A DNA stretch of 64,000 bases from Streptomonospora nanhaiensis. Its GTDB lineage: Bacteria; Actinomycetota; Actinomycetes; Streptosporangiales; Streptosporangiaceae. The stretch spans positions 4,464,001 to 4,528,000 of the forward strand of contig NZ_CP113264.1 of assembly GCF_026642255.1 (NCBI RefSeq). The letters run 5' to 3'. Within the stretch, counting starts at the first letter, position 1, and each line of letters opens with the position of its first letter. The notes below the pieces were generated by a model. The model worked only from the letters and a program-made list of their open reading frames with translations, did no database searches and had not been told where the DNA came from. Positions 38,114 to 46,134 of this stretch are shown here, one piece after another. The position numbers and the translations under genes are program-made.

Positions 38114-38848
38114 TCAGTCCCCCGGCAGCCGGTACAGCTGGCCCAGTCCGATCGGGGGCACCGGGGGCAGCTCCCCGGAGCCGCCCGCGCTCTCGAAGGA
38201 CCGGAGCATGTGGGCGACCAGGCGCCGCGAGGCCGCCCGGGTCGTCTCCGGGTCGGATGTGACGATGCCGCCGTTGGCCAGGAGCACCAGGACGATGTCC
38301 TCCCGGGCGAAGTCGGCGCGCAGCCGCCCCGACTCCTTGGCCCTGCGGATCAGCTCGTCCAGGCCGTGTTCGACGTGGACGCGCCGCTCGTCGAAGCCGT
38401 CGGAGTCGGGGAAGGCCGCGAGGAAGGCCTCGGTGAAGCCCTTGTCGGCCGCCTGCATGGCGCACACCTCCGTGAGCACCGTGCAGAAGGCGCGCCAGGG
38501 GTCGGGGTCGGCGAGCGCCTCGTCGACCAGCCCGGCGCACTCCGCCATCTCGTCGGCGAAGACCTCGGCGACCAGGGTCTCCCTGGTCGGGAAGCGGCGG
38601 TAGAGGGTCGCCGGCCCCACCCCCGCCCGGCGTGCGATCGCGACCATCGGCACGTCGATCCCGCGCTCGGCGAACGCCGCCCGGGCGGCCTCCATGATGC
38701 GCCGGCGGTTGTGCCGGGCGTCGGACCGCAGGCCCCGGCCCGCGATCGGGGGTTCGCGCACGGCGGGCGGCTCCGCCCCTGCGCCCGAGGGGTTCTCCGC
38801 GACGCGGGCGGCGCCGCCGGGCTCCATCCGAGAGGTCCGCTCTGCCAT
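38114..38848 (-). CDS. TetR-family transcriptional regulator
   Basis: 244 residues from ATG with gagagg upstream. A long Pro/Ala N-terminal extension (about 45 aa) precedes the HTH (NRRRIMEAARAAFAERGIDV, AIARRAGVGPATLYRRFPTRETL). The C-terminal domain is TetR_C_SBI-like (GFTEAFLAAFPDSDGFDERR, RADFAREDIVLVLLANGG). Divergent from the oxidoreductase gene at 38972, with a clean inverted repeat between them. Confidence 0.9.
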   Translation of the reverse strand: MAERTSRMEPGGAARVAENPSGAGAEPPAVREPPIAGRGLRSDARHNRRRIMEAARAAFAERGIDVPMVAIARRAGVGPATLYRRFPTRETLVAEVFADEMAECAGLVDEALADPDPWRAFCTVLTEVCAMQAADKGFTEAFLAAFPDSDGFDERRVHVEHGLDELIRRAKESGRLRADFAREDIVLVLLANGGIVTSDPETTRAASRRLVAHMLRSFESAGGSGELPPVPPIGLGQLYRLPGD

Positions 38849-38864
38849 GCCTCTCACTTTACGG

Positions 38865-38900
38865 CAAACGGATGGTGCTGTCCGTTTGGCGCGTTAGCGT
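38865..38900. promoter_or_regulatory. TetR operator dyad and -10 of the oxidoreductase gene
   Basis: CAAACGGA (38865-38872) and TCCGTTTG (38881-38888) form a perfect 8-bp dyad with an 8-base spacer. TAGCGT at 38895-38900 is a plausible -10 for the plus-strand gene, so the dyad lies just upstream of it. Confidence 0.7.
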
Positions 38901-38971
38901 GGAGAGAAAGCGGACGACCCTGTCCACATAAGGCGGGGAGTGTGTCCTCCGCACATCCGAAGGAGTGGGCA

Positions 38972-39928
38972 ATGGGATCGGCGAGCCTGATGAGAGCGGC
39001 GCTGTACGACGGGTACGGCCCCCCGGAGGTCCTGTACGAGGGCCGGGTCCCGGCCCCGACCGCCGGCCCCGGGCAGCTGCTCGTGCGGGTCCACGCCGTC
39101 AGCGTGAACGGCGGCGAACTGCTGCTGCGCTCGGGCGGGCTTCGGTGGGTGGCGGGCCGCTCCTTCCCCAAGAGGGTCGGCATGGACTTCACCGGCGAGG
39201 TCGCGGAGACCGGGCCGGGCGCCACCGGCTACCGGGTGGGCGACCGGGTGTGGGGCCTGCTGCCGAGAATGGGGTTCGGCAGCGCGGCGGAGTACGTGGC
39301 GGTGCCGACCCGGCAGGTGTCCCTGGCACCGGAGGGCATCGACCTGGTCGAGGCTGCGGCACTGCCGGTCGGCACGACCTCGATCACCGCCCTGCGCGAC
39401 AAGGCCCGCCTCCGGAGCGGCGAGCGGGTGCTCGTGCGCGGGGCGAGCGGCGGCGTGGGCAACACCACGGTTCAGATCGCGAAGGCGATGGGCGGGCGCG
39501 TCACCGGGCTCGCGTCCGCGCGCAACCTGGACCTGGTCCGCGAGCTCGGCGCCGAGGAGGCCTTCGACTACGCCGCGACCCCTCTGGCCGATCTGGGGAG
39601 GTTCGACGTCATCGTCGACAGCGCGGGGTCGGACCTGCCGGCCCTGCGGCGGCTGCTGGCGCCCGGCGGGCGCATGATCGGGCTGTCCTTCGACTCGGCG
39701 GCCATGGTGGGCTACGTCCTGGCCTCGTACGTGTTCGGTTCACGGCGGGTGCGGTTCTTCAGCGGCCAGCCCCGGCACGCGCTGTTCGCCGATCTGACCC
39801 GGTACGTCGAGGAGGGCGCCCTGCGACCCGTGGTGGACACGGTGCACCCGCTCTCGGACGTGGCCGCCGCGCACCGGGCGCTGGAGGCCGGGGGCGTGCG
39901 GGGCAAGCACATCGTCCGGGTGGTCTGA
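38972..39928 (+). CDS. Zinc-free MDR oxidoreductase (quinone reductase-like)
   Basis: 318 residues, aaggag before the ATG. MDR fold: MRAALYDGYGPPEVLYEGRV, GMDFTGEVAETGPGATGYRVGDRV, SLAPEGIDLVEAAALPVGTTSIT, cofactor site VLVRGASGGVGNTTVQIAKA. No zinc ligands of the alcohol-dehydrogenase type are present, so NADPH:quinone or enone reduction is likely. Probably repressed by the divergent TetR product. Confidence 0.92.
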   Translation: MGSASLMRAALYDGYGPPEVLYEGRVPAPTAGPGQLLVRVHAVSVNGGELLLRSGGLRWVAGRSFPKRVGMDFTGEVAETGPGATGYRVGDRVWGLLPRMGFGSAAEYVAVPTRQVSLAPEGIDLVEAAALPVGTTSITALRDKARLRSGERVLVRGASGGVGNTTVQIAKAMGGRVTGLASARNLDLVRELGAEEAFDYAATPLADLGRFDVIVDSAGSDLPALRRLLAPGGRMIGLSFDSAAMVGYVLASYVFGSRRVRFFSGQPRHALFADLTRYVEEGALRPVVDTVHPLSDVAAAHRALEAGGVRGKHIVRVV

Positions 39929-39988
39929 ACACGGACGCCGCCGCGCCCCGGGGCGGCCCGGCGTGCGGCGGCGGTCGTCGCGTCCCGC

Positions 39989-40159
39989 TCAGGCGGGCGG
40001 GGAGAGCAGTCCGCGCCGGTAGGCGCGGACGAGGTTGCGCGGCACCAGGTACTCGCGTCCCCCCAGGGTGACGCGCACCAGGTCCGGGGTGGTGGCCTTC
40101 CACTGGGAACGGCGCGTGCGGGTGTTGGAGCGCGACATCCTGCGCTTGGGTACGGCCAT
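39989..40159 (-). CDS. rpmF: 50S ribosomal protein L32, zinc-independent paralogue
   Basis: 56 residues: [20 protein letters not shown] then [21 protein letters not shown]32 N-terminus is clear. There is no cysteine; the zinc form has CxxC..CxxC. Third and last gene of the minus-strand Zur-controlled ribosomal cluster. Confidence 0.92.
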   Translation of the reverse strand: MAVPKRRMSRSNTRTRRSQWKATTPDLVRVTLGGREYLVPRNLVRAYRRGLLSPPA

Positions 40160-40228
40160 CGGCCCTGTCCTCGTCGTTGTCGTGGGGTGGGTCGGGCGGC
40201 GGGGCGCTCGCCCCGCCGCGGTCGGGCG

Positions 40229-40477
40229 TCAGCCCTTGCGCTGGTAGCGGCGCTGGAAGCGCTCCACGCGTCCGGCCGTGTCGACCACCCGGGCGTTGCC
40301 GGTGTAGAAGGGGTGGCTGGCGCTGGAGATCTCGACGTCGATCAGCGGGTAGGTGTTGCCGTCGCTCCACTCGATGGTCTTGTCGCTGGTGGCGGTGGAC
40401 CTGGTGAGGATGGAGAAGTCCCCCGCGCGGTCGCGGAAGACGACGGGCCCGTAGGCGGGGTGGATTCCGGGTTTCAT
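40229..40477 (-). CDS. rpmE2: 50S ribosomal protein L31 type B (zinc-independent)
   Basis: 82 residues: [58 protein letters not shown]. This is the longer, cysteine-free type B L31. It replaces the zinc-binding L31 when zinc is low. Preceded by ccaggaggc. Confidence 0.96.
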   Translation of the reverse strand: MKPGIHPAYGPVVFRDRAGDFSILTRSTATSDKTIEWSDGNTYPLIDVEISSASHPFYTGNARVVDTAGRVERFQRRYQRKG

Positions 40478-40556
40478 GCGTGCCTCCTGGCGGTGTCCTC
40501 GGCGCCGGCCCCGGTCGGGGCCGGGGCGCGGCGGCTGTGCGGGCGGCCGGGCCGGG

Positions 40557-40721
40557 TCAGCGCTCCTCGCGGAACTCGACGTGGCGGCGGACCCGGGGGT
40601 CGTACTTGCTCAGGGTGAGCCGGTCGGGTGTGTTGCGCCGGTTCTTGCGGGTCACGTAGGTGTAGCCCGTGCCCGCAGTGGACTTGAGCTTGATGATGGG
40701 GCGTACCTCGTTGCGTGCCAT
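40557..40721 (-). CDS. rpmG: 50S ribosomal protein L33, zinc-independent paralogue
   Basis: 54 residues: [54 protein letters not shown]. Cysteine-free L33, with aggaggc upstream. First gene of the minus-strand cluster; the Zur box lies 35 bases upstream. Confidence 0.96.
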   Translation of the reverse strand: MARNEVRPIIKLKSTAGTGYTYVTRKNRRNTPDRLTLSKYDPRVRRHVEFREER

Positions 40722-40755
40722 GGATGCCTCCTCGGGGTCTCACGCCTAATAAGCC

Positions 40756-40774
40756 AATGATAACCGTTTTCATT
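40756..40774 (-). promoter_or_regulatory. Zur box of the rpmG-rpmE2-rpmF operon
   Basis: aatgataac c gttttcatt, a 19-bp dyad with one mismatch, matching the TGATAAC.GTTTTCA type of actinobacterial Zur operator. It shares its core with the box at 16746. Confidence 0.85.
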
Positions 40775-41006
40775 CCCGGATCGACCGCTCCGATGACGAC
40801 GGGCCGACCGGCGGGAGGCGGCGCACGGCGGACTCGCCGCACAGCGGCCGCCACCGGCGCCCGTGGGGCCTTCCGCCCCGGCCACGGCGGAGGGCACCTG
40901 ACAAGCAGGACAGAGGGTGACTTTTCGTAGCGACGAACTGCGGAGTGTCACCGGCGCGTGGTACTCAGGTTCCGTCTTCCCCTTCCCTCGGCACCCGGAG
41001 GCTTCT

Positions 41007-41105
41007 GTGACCGCACGCAACTTCAAGGGTCAGTTCTCGTCATGGCCGACCACGGCCTTCCTCGTCTTCTGCGGCGTCCTGCTCCTGGCCATGATCAACG
41101 ACTGA
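41007..41105 (+). CDS. 32-residue single-helix membrane peptide
   Basis: GTG with ggagg 5 bases upstream, a strong ribosome binding site. The product is VTARNFKGQFSSWPTTAFLV then FCGVLLLAMIND, with one transmembrane helix (TTAFLVFCGVLLLAM). Twelve bases later a second small gene starts with its own gaggag. The annotation rests on the RBS and helix; function unknown. Confidence 0.5.
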   Translation: MTARNFKGQFSSWPTTAFLVFCGVLLLAMIND

Positions 41106-41114
41106 GGAGCAACC

Positions 41115-41378
41115 GTGGTCGTCTCCGGACCCTGTCCGTACTGCAGGCGCAGGATCGGCTCTCCCGCGCACGGGCCGCGCGGCAACCACCGCATCGGCGA
41201 GGGGGTGCGAGAACCGGCCCGGTCGGCGCAGGGGCCCGGCACCGGGCCACCGCACCGCCCCGGTCCCCGGGAAAGCCCCGGCCCCCGGGAGGCAGGAGCC
41301 CGGGGAACAGCGCGACTCCAGGACGGAGCGCCCGACCCCCGGGAAGGGGGGAGGCCTCCGCCGCGTTCCCGCCCCTGA
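41115..41378 (+). CDS. Small protein with CPYC motif, 87 aa
   Basis: GTG 9 bases after the previous stop, with gaggag 5 bases upstream. It begins VVSGPCPYCRRRIGSPAHG PRGNHRIGEG; the rest is Pro/Gly/Arg-rich and may be disordered. A single CxxC could bind zinc only with a partner. The composition of the second half makes the full length doubtful. Confidence 0.4.
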   Translation: MVVSGPCPYCRRRIGSPAHGPRGNHRIGEGVREPARSAQGPGTGPPHRPGPRESPGPREAGARGTARLQDGAPDPREGGRPPPRSRP

Positions 41379-41447
41379 AGCGTCCGGAGGGCGCGCCGGG
41401 CGCGCCCTCCGGCTCCGGCAGCCCTCCGCTCCCCCGTCGGGCGCGGG

Positions 41448-42185
41448 TCAGCCCTCCCCCACGGCTCCGCGCCGCACCGGGCGCCAGTACTGCCGCTTCC
41501 CCTCCTCGCGCACGACCACGCCGAGCCGGGCGAGCTCGCCGCGCAGTTCCGCGCAGTCGTCCGCGTCCCCGGACTCCAACGCGGTCCGGCGCGCCCTCAG
41601 GACCGCCTGCGCGTGCTGTTCGAGGCCGGGCATCCCGTCCACCCAGCGCTGGAACTCGTCTGCGTGCGGGTCTCCGTCACGCCACCGGTAGCCGTGCGCC
41701 TCGAAGGCGGCGCGGAGGCGCCCGGCGCCGTGGTCGGTGCGTTCGCGGGCGGCTTCGGCGGTGTCCGGGCCGAGGACGACCAGGTCCTTGCCGTCCAGGA
41801 AGACCGTGCCGACACGGTCGCGTCCGATCTCCGGCCCCTTCCCCCCGCGGGTGATCCGCACGCCCCCGTCGCCGACCTCCACCACGACCATGTCGCCGTA
41901 GGACAGCAGCGCCAGCAGCGCGCCGGCCCCCAGGCCGACGGCGCTCAGGACGGCGGTGAGGACGGGTCCGTCCAGCCCGGCCAGGAGGTCGACCTGCTCC
42001 CGGCCCGGCACCATGGGAAGCGCGTGGACCCACTCCGGAAGCGCCGCCAGCCACCCGGGGACCATGGACAGGACCCAGCCCGCCGCCGCCCCGAGCAGGG
42101 GGAAGCACGTCCACAGCAGCACGTGGGCCACCGCTCCGTCGCGGACCACGGTCGGTCGGTTCGTCGCCTGCTCGGCCCTGCTCAT
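41448..42185 (-). CDS. YqeB-like membrane protein
   Basis: 245 residues. Two helices (AVAHVLLWTCFPLLGAAAGW, TAVLSAVGLGAGALLALLS) are followed by a soluble PH-like module (VEVGDGGVRITRGGKGPEI, GTVFLDGKDLVVLGPDT) and a helical region (DEFQRWVDGMPGLEQHAQAV). The layout matches actinobacterial proteins of the YqeB type. The ATG overlaps the stop of the amidohydrolase remnant upstream (ATGA). Confidence 0.75.
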   Translation of the reverse strand: MSRAEQATNRPTVVRDGAVAHVLLWTCFPLLGAAAGWVLSMVPGWLAALPEWVHALPMVPGREQVDLLAGLDGPVLTAVLSAVGLGAGALLALLSYGDMVVVEVGDGGVRITRGGKGPEIGRDRVGTVFLDGKDLVVLGPDTAEAARERTDHGAGRLRAAFEAHGYRWRDGDPHADEFQRWVDGMPGLEQHAQAVLRARRTALESGDADDCAELRGELARLGVVVREEGKRQYWRPVRRGAVGEG

Positions 42186-42430
42186 GACGCCTTCTCTCGG
42201 GTTCGGTCGACGACGGCTCGCCCGTCGCGCAGTACCAGGGCGACCCGGCGCAGCGCGCCGAGGTCGGTCAGCGGGTCCCCGCGCACGGCGAGGAGGTCGG
42301 CGGCGCGGCCGGGTCCGGCCGCGCCGACGCGGCCCTGCGAGACCAGGACGGTGCGGTCCCGTCGTGGCGTGAGCGGGGCGCCCACGAGCACCGTCGCTCC
42401 GGTGAGGGCGAGTACGCGGTCGTTCTTCAC
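42182..42430 (-). pseudogene. Amidohydrolase gene with internal deletion (82 aa left)
   Basis: The first 39 residues (LALTGATVLVGAPLTPRRDR, TVLVSQGRVGAAG) are the N-terminal beta-sandwich of a metal-dependent amidohydrolase. They join directly to its C-terminus (PGRAADLLAVRGDPLTDLGA, LRRVALVLRDGRAV). The metal-binding TIM barrel of roughly 300 or more residues (HxH, Lys, His, His, Asp) is missing. The frame is intact across the join, so a small protein could still be made, but it cannot be catalytic. Confidence 0.75.
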
Positions 42431-42495
42431 GGGGTTCCGAGGTCCTCTCCGCCGGTGTTCGCCATGATCCTAGTTGAGCATATAGGTTTCTATTC

Positions 42496-43113
42496 ATGCA
42501 ACCAGTCGACAGGACGGACGGAGACCGGTCCTTCATCGAGGACGCCCGCCGCAGGCAGATCGTCACGGCGGCGATCGCCGCCATCGCCGAGGAGGGGTAC
42601 TCCCGCGCCTCCTTCGTGCGCATCGCCGCACGGGCCTCGATCAGCCCGGGGCTGATCACCTATCACTTCAAGACCAAGGAGAACCTGATCAGAGAGGTCC
42701 TCGGCCACATCGACGCCCGCCTGGACCGCGCGATGGAAGGCGGACCCGAACCCCTGGAGGGCTTCGAGGACGGTCTGCGCCGGATCGTCACCGGCCACGT
42801 CACGTACTGCGCGAGCCACCCCCAGGAGATGGTCGCGCGCCGGGAGGTGCTCTCCGCCGCGCTCCCGCCCGCGCTCCAGGAGCACGTCGCCCGGGGGAAC
42901 GAGGCCGGCCGGGCCGAGCTGGTCGGCTTCCTCACCGAGGGGCAGCGCCACGGGGAGTTCCGCCCCTTCGACCCCGAGGTCTTCACCGACGCCCTGTTCG
43001 CCGCGCTCAGCTCCGCCCCGCGGTCCGTGGCACGGCGCCCCGCCGAGGAGCACGGGGCCTACGCCCGCGAGATGGCGGACCTGTTCGCCGAAGCGGCCAC
43101 CGGGCGGGGGTGA
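42496..43113 (+). CDS. TetR-family transcriptional regulator
   Basis: 205 residues. HTH: RRRQIVTAAIAAIAEEGYSR, FVRIAARASISPGLITYHFK, TKENLIREVLGHID. The C-terminal domain is TetR_C (EMVARREVLSAALPPALQEH). It is divergent from the amidohydrolase remnant; the short intergenic patch (42462-42495) is AT-rich and contains ATAGgtttCTAT. The former target may be the deleted amidohydrolase. Confidence 0.9.
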   Translation: MQPVDRTDGDRSFIEDARRRQIVTAAIAAIAEEGYSRASFVRIAARASISPGLITYHFKTKENLIREVLGHIDARLDRAMEGGPEPLEGFEDGLRRIVTGHVTYCASHPQEMVARREVLSAALPPALQEHVARGNEAGRAELVGFLTEGQRHGEFRPFDPEVFTDALFAALSSAPRSVARRPAEEHGAYAREMADLFAEAATGRG

Positions 43114-43122
43114 GCCGCAACG

Positions 43123-43160
43123 GCGGAGGCGCCGCGGGGGTGTCCCCACGGCGCCTCCGC
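43123..43160. terminator. Bidirectional hairpin between the TetR gene and the importer operon
   Basis: gcggaggcgccg / cggcgcctccgc 12-bp arms, extended by an inner gggg/cccc stem. Confidence 0.8.
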
Positions 43161-43207
43161 GTCCTACCGTTCCGCCCCGCCGGCGGCCCGTCCCTGCCGG
43201 GCCGGGC

Positions 43208-44986
43208 TCAGGCGGCCTCGCCCTTGGCGCGCTTCTCCACGCGCTCCGCGCGCAGGCGGCGGGCCTCGTCCGGGTCCAGCACGGGCGCCGCCGTGAGCAG
43301 CTGGCGCGTGTAATCGCTCTGCGGGTTCTCGTACACCGAGTCGCTGTCACCGGACTCGACGACCTCGCCGGCGCGCATGACGGCGACGCGGTCGCTGACC
43401 TGGCGCACCACCGCCAGGTCGTGCGCCACGAAGATGTACGTCAGACCGAAGTCGTCCTGCAGCTCCGACAGCAGCCGCAGCACCTGGTCCTGCGTGGACA
43501 CGTCCAGCGCCGAGACCGGCTCGTCGCAGATGATCAGCTTCGGCTTGAGGATCAGCGCCCGCGCGATCGCGATCCGCTGGCGCTGACCGCCCGAGAACGC
43601 GTGCGGGAACCGGTTGTAGTGGTTGGGCTCCAGCCCCACCCGCTCCAACAGCTCCTGCACCTGCCGGCGCACCTTCCTGCCGTCCTTCTCCCCCTGCACC
43701 CGCAGCGCCGTACCGATCGCGTCCCCCACCGTCAGACGCGGGTTGAGCGAGGAGTAGGGGTTCTGGAACACCATCTGCACATCACGGCGCAGCGGACGCA
43801 GCGCCCGCTCCGACATGTGCGTGATGTCGCGCCCCTCGAACTCCACCCGGCCCCGGGTGGGCTCCAGAAGACGCATCACCATCCGCGACAACGTGCTCTT
43901 ACCGGATCCGGACTCGCCCACGATCCCCAGGGTCTCCCCCTGGTGCAGATCGAAGGACACACCCTTGACCGCCCAGAAGTCCGTGGCCTTGCCCCACGTG
44001 CCGCCGCGCACCTTGAACCGCTGCGCCACGTCCTCGACCCGCAGCAGCGGCTCGCCGGCGTTGTCGCCTGTGCCGCTCACGGGCGGGACGAAGGCCTTGA
44101 ACTCGCCGGGCTCGGTGACCGTGCCGTCGCGCTGCTCCTTCTCGATCCGGTCCGCGCGGTCCTGGGCGCGCCGCTGGGCGCGGGAGACCTCCACGCGCGG
44201 CACCGCGGCCAGGAGCCCCTGCGTGTAGGGGTGTTCGGGTGCGGACAGGACCCGGCGCACGTCGCCGCGCTCCACGGCCACGCCGTGGCGCATGACCACG
44301 ACCTCGTCCACCGAACCCGCGACCACGGCCAGGTCGTGGGAGACCAGGATCAGGCCCATGTTCAGGTCGCGGCGCAGCTCGTCCAGCAGGTCCAGGATGC
44401 GCGCCTGCACCGTCACGTCCAGGGCCGTGGTCGGCTCGTCCGCCAGCAGCACCTTGGGATCGCACATCAGCCCCATCGCGATGACCACGCGCTGGCGCAT
44501 GCCGCCCGAGAACTCGTGCGGGTAGGAGTTGATCCGCTTGGCCGGGTCGGGGATGCCCACCCGGTCCAGGGACTCGACCGCCCGCTTGACCGCGTCGGCC
44601 TTGGAGGCCTTGGGGTTGTGGATCCGGTAGGCCTCGACGAGCTGGTTGCCGATCGTGTACTGCGGGTGCAGCGACTGCATCGGGTCCTGGAAGACCATCG
44701 CGATGTCGTTGCCGCGCATGCGCCGCAGTTCCTTGTCCGACGCCGACACCACGTCCTTGCCCACCACCTCGATGGAACCGCTGATCCGCGCCCGGCTCCC
44801 CCGGTGCAGGCCCATCAGCGCCAGCGACGTCACACTCTTGCCCGAGCCGGACTCGCCCACGATGCCGAGGGCGCCGCCGGCGGGCACCTCGAAGGACAAC
44901 CCGTTCACCGCCTGGACGTCGCCGTCCATGGTCGGGAACGTCACCCTCAGGTCGTCCACGCGGACGACGGGCTCGGTCGAGGCCAT
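43208..44986 (-). CDS. Peptide/nickel-type ABC importer, fused dual ATPase (DppD-DppF type)
   Basis: 592 residues. Two complete nucleotide-binding domains: NBD1 Walker A GESGSGKSVTS (about 43), signature FSGGMRQRVVIAM, Walker B VLLADEPTTALD; NBD2 Walker A GESGSGKSTLS (about 365), signature FSGGQRQRIAIARAL, Walker B LIICDEPVSALD. Each is followed by an oligopeptide-transporter C-terminal segment (PYTQGLLAAVPRV, DYTRQLLTAAPVL). Fusion of the two ATPases is common in actinobacteria. The start ATG 44986 has gaagga upstream. Last gene of the importer operon. Confidence 0.95.
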   Translation of the reverse strand: MASTEPVVRVDDLRVTFPTMDGDVQAVNGLSFEVPAGGALGIVGESGSGKSVTSLALMGLHRGSRARISGSIEVVGKDVVSASDKELRRMRGNDIAMVFQDPMQSLHPQYTIGNQLVEAYRIHNPKASKADAVKRAVESLDRVGIPDPAKRINSYPHEFSGGMRQRVVIAMGLMCDPKVLLADEPTTALDVTVQARILDLLDELRRDLNMGLILVSHDLAVVAGSVDEVVVMRHGVAVERGDVRRVLSAPEHPYTQGLLAAVPRVEVSRAQRRAQDRADRIEKEQRDGTVTEPGEFKAFVPPVSGTGDNAGEPLLRVEDVAQRFKVRGGTWGKATDFWAVKGVSFDLHQGETLGIVGESGSGKSTLSRMVMRLLEPTRGRVEFEGRDITHMSERALRPLRRDVQMVFQNPYSSLNPRLTVGDAIGTALRVQGEKDGRKVRRQVQELLERVGLEPNHYNRFPHAFSGGQRQRIAIARALILKPKLIICDEPVSALDVSTQDQVLRLLSELQDDFGLTYIFVAHDLAVVRQVSDRVAVMRAGEVVESGDSDSVYENPQSDYTRQLLTAAPVLDPDEARRLRAERVEKRAKGEAA

Positions 44987-45032
44987 GTCACATTCCTTCA
45001 TTAGAGCTGGTCTGGTCGAACGCTGTCGCGCG

Positions 45033-46046
<1,014 letters not shown>

Positions 46047-46055
46047 CGCGGTCGG

Positions 46056-46092
46056 CGGCGGGGGTACCCACGGGGCCGTGGGACCCCCGCCG
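46056..46092 (-). other. Strong intercistronic hairpin in the importer operon
   Basis: Arms cggcgggggtacccacgg and ccgtgggacccccgccg pair fully except for one bulged base, with a 2-base loop. It lies between the binding-protein stop (46135) and the permease start (46046). Such hairpins stabilise the upstream message or attenuate downstream genes, giving more binding protein than permease. Confidence 0.75.
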
Positions 46093-46134
46093 CGTTCACC
46101 TGCCTTCTCGTACTAGTTCAGGCCGGCTGGGGCT

